DNA of 64,000 bases, taken from assembly GCF_001625305.1 (NCBI RefSeq), contig NW_017804187.1, forward strand, positions 1,441,754 through 1,505,753, given 5' to 3'. A model generated the notes under the pieces. It saw nothing but the letters and a program-made list of their open reading frames with translations. It ran no database searches and had not been told where the DNA came from. Origin of the DNA: Branchiostoma belcheri. Lineage: Eukaryota; Chordata; Leptocardii; Amphioxiformes; Branchiostomatidae. The stretch's first letter is position 1. Each line of letters begins with the position of its first letter. Positions 55,201 to 62,755 of this stretch are shown in pieces. A program made the translations under genes and the position numbers.

Positions 55201-58200
55201 ACCAGACTTTTGCCAGGATCTGTATACTGGCCAGCTCCTCAGCTCCAGGGCTAGCCTGGGTGCCAGACTGTTGACTGGCGTGTGTATTGGACATGAGAAC
55301 AGCCTGACTTCCAGGTCAGTGGACATAAAACTGGAAATTCTGCTCACTTTACCGTGTCTTACAACAAAATGTAGTGCTATGTTACCAGTCAAAAATTGCA
55401 CGTGTGTTTCCTCTCACGTGCCCGATCTACAGCTGGATGCTTCTCGGAGTTCTGACGTCTTTCCTCGTCAGGAGTGACCATCAAGGACGCGGCAATGGGT
55501 GATTACACGCCGCACACGGTCGCTATCTTCACGTGTTTCCCAGAAAATACGCATCCAACGTGCTGGAGTGAGTAATCCATGTACCATTGCCAGCGAGTCG
55601 TGGCGAGATAGGTACCTGTATGACGCACATCGTGTTTGAAGTAAGTCAAGGCTGGCTTAGTGAAACTGTGCACGTGAAGCTTAGTCCACTGCCCCGGAAG
55701 TCAGACTGTTCTCATGTCCAATACACACGCCAGTCAACAATCTGGCACCCAGGCTAGCCCTGGAGCCGAGGAGCAAGCCTGTATACTAGCCCTGGCAACA
55801 GTCTGGCACCCAGGCTAGCCCTGGAGTTGAGGAGCTAGCCTGTATACTGGACCTGGCAACAGTCTGCCACCCAGGCTAGCCCTGAAGTCGTGGAGCAGGC
55901 CTGTACATTTGCATACAGGCCCTGGCAAGAGTCTGGGACCCAGGCTAGCCCTGGAGCTGATGACCTAGCTTATCTTGCAGAAGAGATTATATGTATTGCA
56001 GAGTTGTCTTTGACTAACAGAACCAGTATACGAGTGTACTATTTATTATGCTTACCGATGGAAAACATGTATTTGATACGTTTCCTCCTCTTCTTCTTCT
56101 CCAAACAGTGACCTCTGATCTGAATGAACCGGACGTCTATCACCATGGTAGCTGGTGTTGGGTTACATAATGTTGCAATTCTATAGTAGGAGGGATTTAG
56201 ACTCCTGTCACCATTTCGTGAACGCGTTTGAGTGAGAATTAACAGAGCAGAGCATATGCGAAGGTAAACATTATGCATTTGCTTTGCAAATGTTACTTTT
56301 CTAGTTATAAATCATTTTCATGTTTTGTGGACTCTCTGGTCCTGATGCACGCCTACCTATGTAAGCTTCACTGACACTACTGTTTTCCGGACTGACATGG
56401 GAAACCTACTACGCCTTCCTAAAAACCATCCCACCTTTGCCGGGTGATGTACGCACAGGAGTAAAGTGCTGCTCTGTTATCTGAAACTCTGAAAACTCTG
56501 AACCCTGACTTTTACCGAACACCAACGCAGCGCGCCCCACGGCCGATGTGGGGTTGGAGGTTTCCAGGTTAACGCTAATGCATGGGGGCGGCATTAGGTA
56601 GCCGATAGTAAGGTTTGATACTAGTAACGCCTAGAAAGTTTCGCATGTCAATCCTGAAAACAGTAGTGTCAGTTAAGCTTACATAGGTAGGCGTGCATCA
56701 GGACCAGAGCGGACAGAAAACCTGAAAATAATTTATAACTACAAATGTAACATTTGCAAAGCAAATGCATAATGTTTCCCTTCGCATATGGTCTGCTCTG
56801 TTAACTCTTACTCTTACCGAACACCAACGCAGCGCACCCCACGGCTGGACTCCGATGTGGCCAGGGTTGGAGGTTTCAGGTTAACGCTAATGCGTGGGGG
56901 CGGCTTGCGGTATGGTGGCAGCCGATAGTAAGGTTTGATACAAATGTTTAAGTACGTTAAGCTCGAAAAACGTTTCACGCAATAGCAGAGTACAGTAGAT
57001 CCTTTCGCCTGGTAGGAAATCTGGGTTTCCAATGGCTGGGATCTTGGGTCGGAGCGGACTAAAGCGGTAACAAGGCTGGACACCAGGCTAAGTTTCCAGG
57101 TTATAACGCTAATGCATGGGGGCGGCTTGCGGTAAGATGGCAAATTTTGATACAAATGTTGAAGTACGTCAACGACAGAGCATTAAAAGTATTTCACTTT
57201 CAAGAGTAGAGTACGGTAGATCATTCGGCCTGGTAGGAATTCGGGCTTCCTTGAGTTGAGGCTTCTCTTTATTTTTCTGTCGTTTCTGGTGTATGTAGTT
57301 ATACATCACTGGATGATACTCCAAGTAGTTGTGAAGTCGCAATTCGTATTGGGCGCTACCAATGCCTCCTCCAACATACTAGTATACTGTTCCACTGTGC
57401 AACCAAACTGTTGTTGAAGAGATATGCTCTTTCTCTGTCTTTCTCTTTCTCTCTCTCTCCGTCTCTCTCTCTGCCTCTGCATCTTTCTTTCTCTCTCTCC
57501 GTCTCTCTCTCTGCCTCCCTCCTCTCTCTCTCTCTCTCTTTCTCTCTCTCCCTCTCCTGTCTCTCTCTCTTTATTACTCCTTGAGGATTCAAGTCGTAGG
57601 AAAAGTAACTTGGGTGTTGCAAGGTCCTGTGACTGAGGATCTTTTCCAGTCTTAAGTGTCATTTGTATGAGCAACACTCTTCAGATTCTCAGTCTCATAT
57701 AAACGCACTGTCGAGCACGATGTCTTGACCTTTAACCCCGATGATGCCGGGAAGGCCGCCATGTTTGATGAGGTCACCAGGGTCATCCCGTGAGGACATT
57801 GCTAAAGATATCAGGAGAGGCGACCTTTTGACCTTGAGCGGTCAAGGTCAACACAATCTCTCTGCCACGTTTATTGAAATCCTGCTCCGTGAAAGTGACC
57901 TCTGGGCAACTGGAATCTTGTAGGAAGATGTCAGGGAGCCTCTGCTGCATCTTCGAATTGCCTCCCTTTTAACTAGGGTATGTTTGGTTTACGGCTGACG
58001 CAATAGAACGCAACATCTGCGCATATATATTTACATGTAGGTTAGAGGAGGTACAATTGGGACTGTGCAGGTATATCTGATGTCTACATGCACCTAACCT
58101 GCACTGGTCCATGTACTGGGTATATCCATGTTAGTGCAGGTAAGATATATATAGGTATAGGTATCTTTATGTCTTCTCTCTTCGTCATTGACTCATTGTA

Positions 58201-58672
58201 AAACTCAATTCTGCCTTCTTCCCTGAATTCTGCCTTGCACTGCCAGTGTTTTTACCACCACACCATTACTTTATTCCTGATTACCCTATTTCGACGTCCT
58301 TGGCCTCACACGCCCCCAATAACACTACAAAGTCGCTCCGTAAAAAGTAACGAGCTGTTGTGATGAGACGTACGTCGTCCCACGCACCAGTAACCACGTC
58401 TCCGCCCGTCCTAAACGGCGGGTTTTGCGAGCTTCTAATTCCGTCAGAACGACCTGCTATCGACGCGTAACGACGTCGGACCTGATAGAAAGTACGCAGA
58501 GATTTGGGCTGTCAGTGGAAGAGTGGGATTGTGTGTGGTGCCGCGACTGAATGGTAGACATTGAAACCGCTGTAATAGCATCTGATAACGGGGAGGTGCA
58601 TTAAAGGATGGTGTTTAGCCCAGAGAGTTGGCAGCCTTTCAACTTAGGTTGTGTGTGTGTGCGTATGTGTGT

Positions 58673-58724
<52 letters not shown>

Positions 58725-58822
58725 GCATGTGTGTGGTGTGTACGCGTGTGTGTGTGTGTGTGTGTGTGAGTGTGTGTGTGCATGTGTGTGGTGTGTACGC
58801 GTGTGTGAGTGTGTGTGTGAGT

Positions 58823-58860
<38 letters not shown>

Positions 58861-61377
58861 CCGCGCGCGTGGCATCTTACATGTAACATATACCTTGATA
58901 TAGGAAGGAAAACTCTTCCCAATCTAGTCGTTTCCCGAGGCTACTTTCCTACACGCCACTCAGTAAGGCTCTATCAGACATAACTCAGCCGCCGACACGA
59001 TAGGGACTTTATTAACCCCGGCGGGTATCGGTCTGTGTAGGCGTGGAGGTGGGGCGTCTGTCACGCTGCAGTGTCTGTCTGTGTGTGTGTGTGTGTGTGT
59101 GTTTCCGTCTGTGTGTGTGTGTGTTTCCGTCTGTGTGTGTGTGTATGTGTTTGTGTGTGTAGGTGTGTGTGCATGGTGTGGAAGGGTGCATGGTGTACTT
59201 TATTGATGACGGCAGCTGTGGCGATCCAGGGCTAACCTGTAGTGAAATAGAGACGGTCTCCGCGGACCGGATTCTGACCACCCTGGCCGAGCAGAGACCG
59301 GATGATCGATGACTCTTCAGCCTGGCCAGTTATTTCCACTCAACCTTCCGTCCATTGCTTTTACCCCGAATCGACTGCCATTGCCACTAATGCAGTCGTC
59401 TGTTTCTGTCTGTCACACATCTGTCATTCCCCGGATCAAGCGCTGGTCGTGTGGCGTAGCGGCAGAGTGCGCGACTCGGAACTTTGAGTCCCGGGTTCGA
59501 GTCCTGACATGCCACCGATCTTGTGCCCTTGGCCATGGGAAAGGCACTTTACACGGCTTTCCTCACTTAGCTCAGGTGTAAATGAGTATTGTCCTGTCAT
59601 GTATTTGTCCCCTGTGTTGGTGGCGGCATTAATATAAGTTGAAAAAACTTGAGTGTGTCGTCACCACGTCTGGTGATTACATGTTGGAATAAAAAAAAAG
59701 ATGTAGCTCTTCGGCAGAACGGGTCGTATAAGGTCGTGTTCGCGTATATAAGGTTGATACCCTGTCTGCAGTTTCCAAATGGTATGAAAAGATATCGTCT
59801 GCAACGGGACAAAATGCTGATGTACGTCGGCAGAACGTATCGTATAAGGTCGAATTCCTGTATATGAGGATGATATGCTATTGACGGCGACAGCTCTGTG
59901 ATCGTTGAAAATTAGATCCTTTTGTACCCTTGTGTTGGTATAAAGTTAAAATTGTACTAGGATGATATCCCGTCTGTAGTTTCCAAATGGTATGTTGAAA
60001 AAGATACCGTATATGCAACGGACAAAATTCTGACGCGCTTTGGCAGAACGTATGGTATAAGATTGTGTTCGCGTATATAAGGACGACGTCCCGTCTTATA
60101 GTTTTCAAATGTTGTGTTGGAAAATATATCGCATGCAGCGGACAAAATTCGAATGCAACGGTGACCAGCCAATCAACAAAAACCTTTCAGACTATAGGGG
60201 CAGTGGGTTGTTAATGCACTATGTCTAGGGCATGAAAATAAGTTGAAAAAACTTGAGTGTGCCGTCGCCATGTCTTGTGATAAATGTTGGAACAGAAAAA
60301 AATACTATAATCACTCAGCCATTCGACGCCGCCCTACGCTATTGCATCGGCTTAACAATGCAGTTCCAGAACAAGCTGCTAGGGGGACCAAACCCACACC
60401 ACTTATTCCTGACAGGAAAAGCAATCTGTCACCAAAACATCAAGACCATAGCATGTTCAGGACAAAAGATACAAAAACCGGAAGTTCTGCTGCAGTACCA
60501 AGGTCATCTACCAGGAGGCCCATATTTGACCTTGACCTTTGTCTTCCTAAGACCTACCAACATACCAAATATCATCATAATCCATAAAGGCGTTATGAAG
60601 TTATGCTGACTACAAATGTGTGGAAGCACAGACACACAGACAGACACGCCAAAAACAATACCTCCATTTTTCATGGAGGTAAAAACTTGCGTGTGCCGTC
60701 GCCATGTCTTGTAATAAATGTTGGAACAGAAAAAAATACTATAATCACCCGGCCATTCGACGCCGCCCTCCGCTATTGCATCGCGGCCTAACAAACCATG
60801 GACAAGTGCAGCACGGAAATGTGATATCGTCGGAGCTCTATTAGGTTTCCAATGGGGTCTATTGGAGATAATGATCGAGTCATTACCGATCAGAGCGCTA
60901 CATGGGACTCACTGGAAGTGAACTGATCACTCACTGGGGGACACCATCGACAATAGAGTACCGTGGTACCATCATCTATCATTAGAGAAGCCCCACTGAG
61001 GCCATATTACGGTCTGGATTCAGTGAAACATTTTAGTATTGTATCCACAAAAAAGTAGCTTTAGGATTGAAAATATGTATGCGCTTATAATTTTTGGGGG
61101 AAATTGAAATTGTCCATTGCATACTTGGGTCCACTGAATATAACAAAGGGCTGCCCTAGGGTTCTTAAATGTGTGTAATATTAACGATGTATGTTGTTTT
61201 TCTTGTTGAATAAAACTCTTACGCCCCGAAAGAGAATGTAGATACATTCCTAACGTTGCAACAGTGTAGGCACTCCCCTATTGTCGCCGTATATTGAAAC
61301 GTTTATAAAAAATGCAAAGTACAAAACTGTACAAAAGTGTACTCACCCGCTATCTGTTCTTCTGTTAGCTCCTCCAC
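40663..61377 (-). CDS. Calmodulin/troponin C-like EF-hand protein with alternative last exons
   Basis: Exons in transcript order: 61377-61347, 53275-53132, 52431-52322, 50625-50490, then 41133-41057 or 40775-40663. All have GT/AG sites, and phases join to one frame. Exon sizes 31, 144 and 136 nt equal those of vertebrate calmodulin exons 2, 3 and 5, and exon 4 is 110 nt instead of 107. In calmodulin exon 1 codes only for Met, so the ATG exon is probably right of the window; none was found at 61.4-64.0 kb. Four complete EF-hand loops: [48 protein letters not shown]. Loop 1 is troponin C-like; the third and fourth follow calmodulin closely ([20 protein letters not shown]). It would be 166 or 178 residues counting Met, a soluble calcium sensor. 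The C-terminus is longer than calmodulin's and different. Which family member it is cannot be settled here. Confidence 0.9.
41057..41133 (-). CDS. EF-hand gene, proximal alternative terminal exon
   Basis: The acceptor is TTGCAG at 41139-41134. It completes Glu and reads [18 protein letters not shown], then ETHGQRH and TGA (41059-41057). The first residues form the last helix of EF-hand 4. Calmodulin here has EEFVQMMTAK and stops, so this protein extends further. Confidence 0.8.
41140..42284. repeat. Intron with dispersed repeats
   Basis: About 41228-41465 has inverted TTTACCAATGGT/ACCATTGGTAAA and GTAAAGTCGGGTAATGTTTA motifs, the family that forms the array at 62760-64000. About 41500-41600 holds a block with GACCGTCTGTCATCTTCAGC and AGGGCAATTATGACTGG, shared with 6550-6655. 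No coding feature. Confidence 0.6.
43095..43480. mobile_element. Inverted-repeat element, CTTTCCAAGCAGAGG family
   Basis: AAACCTCTGCTTGGAAAG occurs at about 43225 and 43458, and its complement CTTTCCAAGCAGAGGTTTGG at about 43328. TTTGCACTGGAAT and CGGGCTTTCTT accompany each. A further copy lies at about 49713-49845. The pieces look like two overlapping copies of one element. Confidence 0.6.
43482..43656. mobile_element. Near-perfect long-arm hairpin MITE
   Basis: Arms of at least 56 bp are exact mirror images: ACCAGGCACCGCGGATCGCT on the left and AGCGATCCGCGGTGCCTGGT on the right, continuing through GTAGAAATTGGCCGAAATAA. The loop is about 50 bp. The lack of arm divergence points to recent insertion. 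It is inside the foldback element at 42285-44230. Confidence 0.85.
44450..45300. repeat. Diverged tandem repeat, about 300 bp
   Basis: TTTTGAAACTCGGGTAAAGG recurs (about 44523, 44713 as a variant, 45028), as do AAGTTGTGCAAACTTTAGAAG-like sequence, CTTGTACC-GTTTTAGA and TGGCCACTTTATTTTACTTG. About three units with deletions. Open frames here are repeat translations. Confidence 0.65.
45359..45520. mobile_element. Hairpin element, AGACTCTTTTTACACAACC type
   Basis: AGACTCTTTTTACACAACCA on the left mirrors GGTTGTGTAAAAAGAGTCT on the right, and GACATTTCGGTGA mirrors TTCACCGAAACGTC. The interior has ATCACCTTCCTCAGGGCAAT, related to blocks near 6610 and 41560. Confidence 0.7.
45521..46057. other. 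Non-genic; remnant of a hairpin element
   Basis: TAATAGTAGAAATCGG-type sequence near 45990-46010 is a fragment of the AGTAGAAAT hairpin family. No gene seen. Confidence 0.4.
46058..46225. mobile_element. Long-arm hairpin MITE, full copy
   Basis: It runs from TAGCCTCTACCAGGCTTCGG to CCGAAGCCTGGTAGAGGCTA. The arms include GGCGGCTGGAAAGAGTAGAA and continue to AGAGATAACATGCC on the left. About 168 bp. Best representative of the family, with 52933-53112. Confidence 0.85.
46249..46695 (-). mobile_element. CR1/Jockey-like LINE fragment between 95-bp direct repeats
   Basis: The minus-strand frame at 46315-46596 reads [17 protein letters not shown], then [27 protein letters not shown] and [11 protein letters not shown]. 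This is the usual C-terminal end of CR1-clade reverse-transcriptase polyproteins (Leu-x-Met-x-Tyr-Lys, PRT-x-x-x-W/R-N). The reverse transcriptase itself is absent. Direct repeats of about 95 bp (46249-46344 and 46602-46695, GTCCAGGAAAGATTGAG to GTTATCATCATCTC) flank it. It is a dead fragment. Confidence 0.65.
46696..49150. other. Non-genic intronic DNA
   Basis: No gene supported. TTATGGATGACATCCTC near 46817 and TTATGGATGACGTCCTC near 48568 belong to a dispersed repeat (a further copy near 14777). Around 47416 a short ATG frame ([16 protein letters not shown]) sits in a GGCGGCGAAAATGGCGAC context but stops after 26 codons without a clear donor. Confidence 0.35.
49173..49456. repeat. 18-bp minisatellite
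   Basis: About 15 units of GGCCACGTTTTGGAATGG. The unit length is a multiple of three and lacks stops, so several frames on both strands stay open over more than 100 codons. These are translation artefacts. Confidence 0.95.
49713..49850. mobile_element. Copy of CTTTCCAAGCAGAGG-family element
   Basis: TCTCCAAGCAGAGGTTTGAG, GGCTTTATTTTC, TTTTAGGCTTTTTTATCGG and TTGCACTGGA match 43325-43400. The right side ends near TCCAGTGCAAATG. Confidence 0.55.
49855..50489. repeat. Array derived from the exon 5 splice junction
   Basis: Units of about 115-135 bp begin near 49860, 49980, 50097, 50233 and 50363 and lead into true exon 5 at 50490. Each contains a version of CCTTCGTAATCTATCTGTCC, which in reverse is the end of exon 5 (GGACAGATAGATTACGAAG) plus the donor. 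It also contains CACGTGACTGACACGTG-rich sequence equal to the start of the intron. The junction has thus been copied about five times into the intron. Confidence 0.7.
50490..50625 (-). CDS. EF-hand gene, exon 5 (EF-hands 3 and 4)
   Basis: The acceptor is CCTCCACAG, the donor GAAG|GTACGG, length 136 nt. It encodes [15 protein letters not shown] through [11 protein letters not shown]. It supplies the end of EF-hand 3 and the loop of EF-hand 4, both with all calcium ligands. Highly similar to calmodulin residues of the same exon. Confidence 0.93.
50626..51004. other. Intron 4, left part
   Basis: A block at about 50850-50920 (AATTTTCAGCGACCACTGTC, ATCAGGACAATTAATGACC) is related to the CTTCATCAGGGCAAT hairpin-element family. 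No coding feature. Confidence 0.4.
51005..51148 (-). mobile_element. tRNA-derived SINE (minus)
   Basis: Read on the minus strand: GTCGTGTGGCGTAACGGTAG (A-box-like TGGCGTAACGG), then GGTTCGAACCC (B box), then GATCTTGTGCCC, AAAGGCACTTTACA. It matches the copy at 59447-59625 in the opposite orientation. An intact tRNA gene is unlikely because the part between the boxes does not fold into a normal anticodon arm with a clean acceptor stem. Confidence 0.75.
51149..52118. repeat. Intron 4 with dispersed repeat copy
   Basis: 51652-51903 is an apparently continuous copy of the AAAGCAAATGCAT / GTCATTGGCCAGG repeat that is split at 20655-21690. The remainder has no recognised feature. Confidence 0.5.
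52119..52260. repeat. CA/TA microsatellite
   Basis: (CA)n with a central (TA)n of about 9 units and CAGACACA variants, only about 60 bp past the donor of exon 4 of the EF-hand gene. Confidence 0.95.
52322..52431 (-). CDS. EF-hand gene, exon 4 (EF-hand 2 and linker)
   Basis: The acceptor is TTCCGCAG, the donor GACAAG|GTACGA, length 110 nt. It encodes [17 protein letters not shown], then a linker [19 protein letters not shown] leading into EF-hand 3. It is one codon longer than the calmodulin exon (107 nt); the extra residue falls in the central linker. Confidence 0.92.
52432..52830. other. Intron 3, left part
   Basis: Around 52612-52680 is a fragment of the TTTACTACCATTGGTAAA repeat family (CATTGGTAAGCTCAAGTTTT). 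No coding feature. Confidence 0.4.
52831..52870 (-). pseudogene. Partial duplicate of EF-hand gene exon 3
   Basis: It matches the 3' end of exon 3 ([14 protein letters not shown]) with its donor GACG|GTACGTCACC, and the shared sequence continues about 20 bp into the intron. An acceptor-like TTTATAG precedes it by chance. Inclusion after exon 3 would shift the frame (40 nt), so it is not a usable cassette. A MITE and about 60 bp separate it from the real exon. Confidence 0.8.
52933..53112. mobile_element. Long-arm hairpin MITE, full copy in intron 3
   Basis: It runs from CTAGCCTCTACCAGGCTTCG to CTGGTACAGGCTAC, with GGCGGCTGGAAAGAGTAGAA and its mirror TTCTACTCTTTCCAGCCGCC. It lies just inside the intron (about 20 bp from the donor of exon 3) between the exon and its partial copy. 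Confidence 0.85.
53132..53275 (-). CDS. EF-hand gene, exon 3 (EF-hand 1)
   Basis: The acceptor is TTTTACAG, the donor GACG|GTACGT, length 144 nt as in calmodulin exon 3. It encodes [38 protein letters not shown] and [11 protein letters not shown]. The loop [12 protein letters not shown] has Gly at position 5 as in troponin C site I, where calmodulin has Asp. Confidence 0.93.
53276..53793. repeat. Intron 2 with ATCCGG minisatellite
   Basis: About 53520-53635 consists of GATCCGG / CCGGATC-type units (CGGCTTCGATCCGGCTCCAA) in both orientations around GATTCGCTTT. No coding feature elsewhere. Confidence 0.55.
53794..53993. mobile_element. Hairpin MITE, GCATGCCAAAAACTGG family copy 3
   Basis: Starts TAGCCTCCATAGCATGCC and ends GCCTGCTACGGAGGCTA. 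It shares GTGGTCTTTGGGAGCTTTTA and CATATAGACAACATAGCC with copies 1 and 2, with a G-run insertion near 53822-53837. Confidence 0.75.
54120..54610 (+). mobile_element. SINE-like repeats
   Basis: 54150-54310 has TTTGTCCGTTTGTCTGTCTG, CATGAAACTTGGTAGGTGGG and a duplicated GAGACCTAGAAATGATTAGA, typical of abundant invertebrate repeat tails. 54435-54590 has GGTTCTGGATTCAAATT (B-box-like), then CCCCAATGTTGTGCCGTTGG and AGTACTTAACACC, resembling the body of tRNA-derived SINEs. Confidence 0.5.
54611..55004. other. Non-genic intronic DNA
   Basis: No gene or named repeat. Overlapping short frames on both strands have no supporting context. Confidence 0.35.
55005..55970. mobile_element. Foldback-type element with minisatellite arms
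   Basis: Left arm 55005-55320: four to five about 62-bp units (GCCTGGGTGCCAGACTGTTG, ACAGGCTAGCTCCTCGGCTC) followed by GTATTGGACATGAGAACAG. The right arm 55690-55970 is the inverse: CTGTTCTCATGTCCAATAC, then GGCACCCAGGCTAGCCCTGG units. The middle of about 370 bp is unique and non-coding. Units are the same as at 30600-31015. Confidence 0.75.
56210..56820. mobile_element. Foldback element with about 185-bp arms
   Basis: Left arm 56210-56400 (AACAGAGCAGAGCATATGCG, ATTATGCATTTGCTTTGCAA, GATGCACGCCTACCTATGTA) is mirrored at 56640-56820 (TACATAGGTAGGCGTGCATC, TTTGCAAAGCAAATGCATAA, CGCATATGGTCTGCTCTGTT). The loop holds one unit of the repeat at 56510-57190. Confidence 0.75.
56500..57190. repeat. 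Three diverged copies of a CGCAGCGC block
   Basis: CCGAACACCAACGCAGCGC occurs at about 56515 and 56818, and TTAACGCTAATGC-TGGGGGCGGC at about 56570, 56881 and 57105, followed by TTTGATAC. Spacing is about 230-310 bp. The 113-residue minus-strand frame over this stretch is a repeat translation. Confidence 0.6.
57426..57575. repeat. CT-rich microsatellite
   Basis: (TCTC)n with TTTCTCTC and GCCTC variants. Arg/Glu-rich frames on the minus strand are artefacts. Confidence 0.95.
57576..58640. other. Non-genic intronic DNA
   Basis: No gene or named repeat recognised. Slightly CpG-richer near 58330-58490 (CGTAACGACGTCGG) without a start or splice context. Confidence 0.35.
58649..58860. repeat. GT microsatellite with internal duplication
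   Basis: (GT)n with the interruption GTGCATGTGTGTGGTGTGTA occurring twice (about 58723 and 58780), so the tract grew partly by duplication of a block of about 57 bp. A second GT tract lies at about 59077-59170 with GTTTCCGTCTGTG repeats. Confidence 0.9.
59447..59625 (+). mobile_element. tRNA-derived SINE (plus)
   Basis: GTCGTGTGGCGTAGCGGCAG (A-box-like), GACTCGGAAC, GGGTTCGAGTCC (B box), then GATCTTGTGCCCTTGG, AAAGGCACTTTACACGGC, TCCTCACTTAGCTCAGGTG. It matches 51005-51148 inverted. The body is typical of animal tRNA-derived SINEs. Both Pol III boxes look intact. Confidence 0.8.
59640..60800. repeat. Composite repeat: 118-bp tandem units and a SINE-like body
   Basis: 59712-60160 has three units with CGGCAGAACGTATCGTATAA, TTCGCGTATATAAGG and GCAACGGGACAAAATGCTGA. 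TGAAAAAACTTGAGTGTG or a close variant occurs at about 59640, 60244 and 60681, and the blocks at 60244-60362 and 60681-60796 are almost identical (GTGCCGTCGCCATGTCTTG, CATTCGACGCCGCCCT). The DNA between, 60363-60680, has TATTTGACCTTGACCTTTGT, ACATACCAAATATCATCATA and CACACAGACAGACACGCC, like the conserved 3' bodies of invertebrate SINEs. Confidence 0.6.
60801..61346. other. Intron 2 end, no feature
   Basis: A near-palindrome around 60880-60960 (GATCGAGTCATTACCGATCA) is the only structure seen. Confidence 0.35.
61347..61377 (-). CDS. EF-hand gene, exon 2 (31-nt microexon)
   Basis: The acceptor is TTTCTGTAG, the donor GCGG|GTGAGT. It encodes [10 protein letters not shown] and the first base of Glu, aligning with ADQLTEEQIAE of calmodulin, whose exon 2 is also 31 nt. 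It starts in phase 0, so the previous exon should end with a complete codon, as expected for an ATG-only first exon. Confidence 0.85.
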
Positions 61378-61549
61378 CTACAGAAACACAAGAGAAAAAC
61401 ACGTCTTAGCGAAACTGTAAGAAACGGTGACTACATCCCTCACGCTGATAATGTATATAATTTCTGTATAATGCATCACGTATTTCAGCACCAAGGACAG
61501 TACCACAACATATACTCTGATTACAAGCTAACCATCTCTCTCTCTCGCC

Positions 61550-61608
<59 letters not shown>

Positions 61609-62220
61609 CCCACATCCCTAATACTACTGATATACACACACGTATAAATCAATCAAATGGACTAGGTAAAGGTAAATGTATAAAGACAAATACATTGCCG
61701 TTTCGAAACGCGCGAGCGCGTTAATTTATACAGTGAAACTACATTGAAGCTTCTGTAATGCCAGTTGTGTGACCTTGACGCGGGTTTGTGTATGCAGGTA
61801 TCATGTTACACGTAAAGCACGATTAACCGCCAACTTCCAGGAAGAACCTCGTTCTTTATGAACCTGGCTTCCTCTTCCCGCCTTATCACAACAGACCACA
61901 CGTGCGAGATGTCTCTTCCTGGAGCGACGAACCGTTTTTTTTATTGCTCACACATTAAGGAAGACAGTTCAACGCAAGGTGGTAGCGTACTCAAGTAGCT
62001 AAGACTTATTCTAACGCTACCACCTACACATAATGAGAGAATAAGTTAACAAAAACTAATCCAATATGAAGAAAATACAGATGATGATACATATGTAACA
62101 CAACGTAATAGAAAAGCAAAGATATTGGAAGCCCATGTCCAATTTCCCACCCAATGACGAACACAGTAAAAATGTTGGACACAATGCAAATACAAGAGAA
62201 ATATTGAGTTTAGAACAGCC
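61378..62220. other. Intron 1, with CT microsatellite
   Basis: (CT)n at about 61534-61608. No exon ending ATG|GT was recognised on the minus strand here or up to the window edge. Confidence 0.5.
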
Positions 62221-62221
62221 C

Positions 62222-62400
62222 ATCCCATATATGGTAAGTCAGAGAGCAGTTTCCTGGAATACAGCACCATACATGGTAAGTTTCCTGTACCACAACACCA
62301 CATATGGAGAGTTTCCTGGAACATATAGCACCATATATGGTAAATTTCCTGGAACACAGCGCCATATATGGCGAGTTTCCTGGAACACAGTACCTCAGTA
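62222..62400. repeat. About 30-bp minisatellite
   Basis: Six units containing GTTTCCTGGAACACAGCACC and ATATATGGTAA. The unit is stop-poor, which explains the 130-residue plus-strand and 103-residue minus-strand frames. Confidence 0.85.
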
Positions 62401-62755
62401 CCCGGAAATGTTCTCCCTGATATACGAACAGACGGGTGATAAACGTTCTTCCTTAAATCATTTCTTTCTTTTGTTCCCGGCGAAACAGCCGTATCAGCTC
62501 AGAGCATCTGGCTCGTTGATTTGCTGACGTGACTGAAATTTCAAGATAAAACATTGCAGAATGTTTCCATCATCAGTTTCTCCTGCACTGAGAGATACGT
62601 TAGGGCATTATGTGATAAACTCTACTTACTAAGTACCCGTCCTGTGGCTACAATCTCTGCGGGATTTCTCCATCTATATAGAAAACCTTTTAAAAACACA
62701 TTTCCACCGAAATAAAAAATATGCTTTTACTAAAAACGTGAATTTATTACACCCT
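62401..62755. other. Non-genic
   Basis: No gene supported. A minus-strand stretch near 62625-62670 has an ATG and a GTAAGT but in the wrong phase for the EF-hand gene. Confidence 0.3.

Noticed and set aside
57306-57677. Glu/Arg-rich minus-strand frames
   Set aside because: They are translations of the CT-rich microsatellite.
62625-62672. Possible first exon of the EF-hand gene (ATG followed by GTAAGT on the minus strand)
   Set aside because: The donor leaves phase 2, whereas exon 2 needs phase 0, and the frame meets a stop at the splice site.
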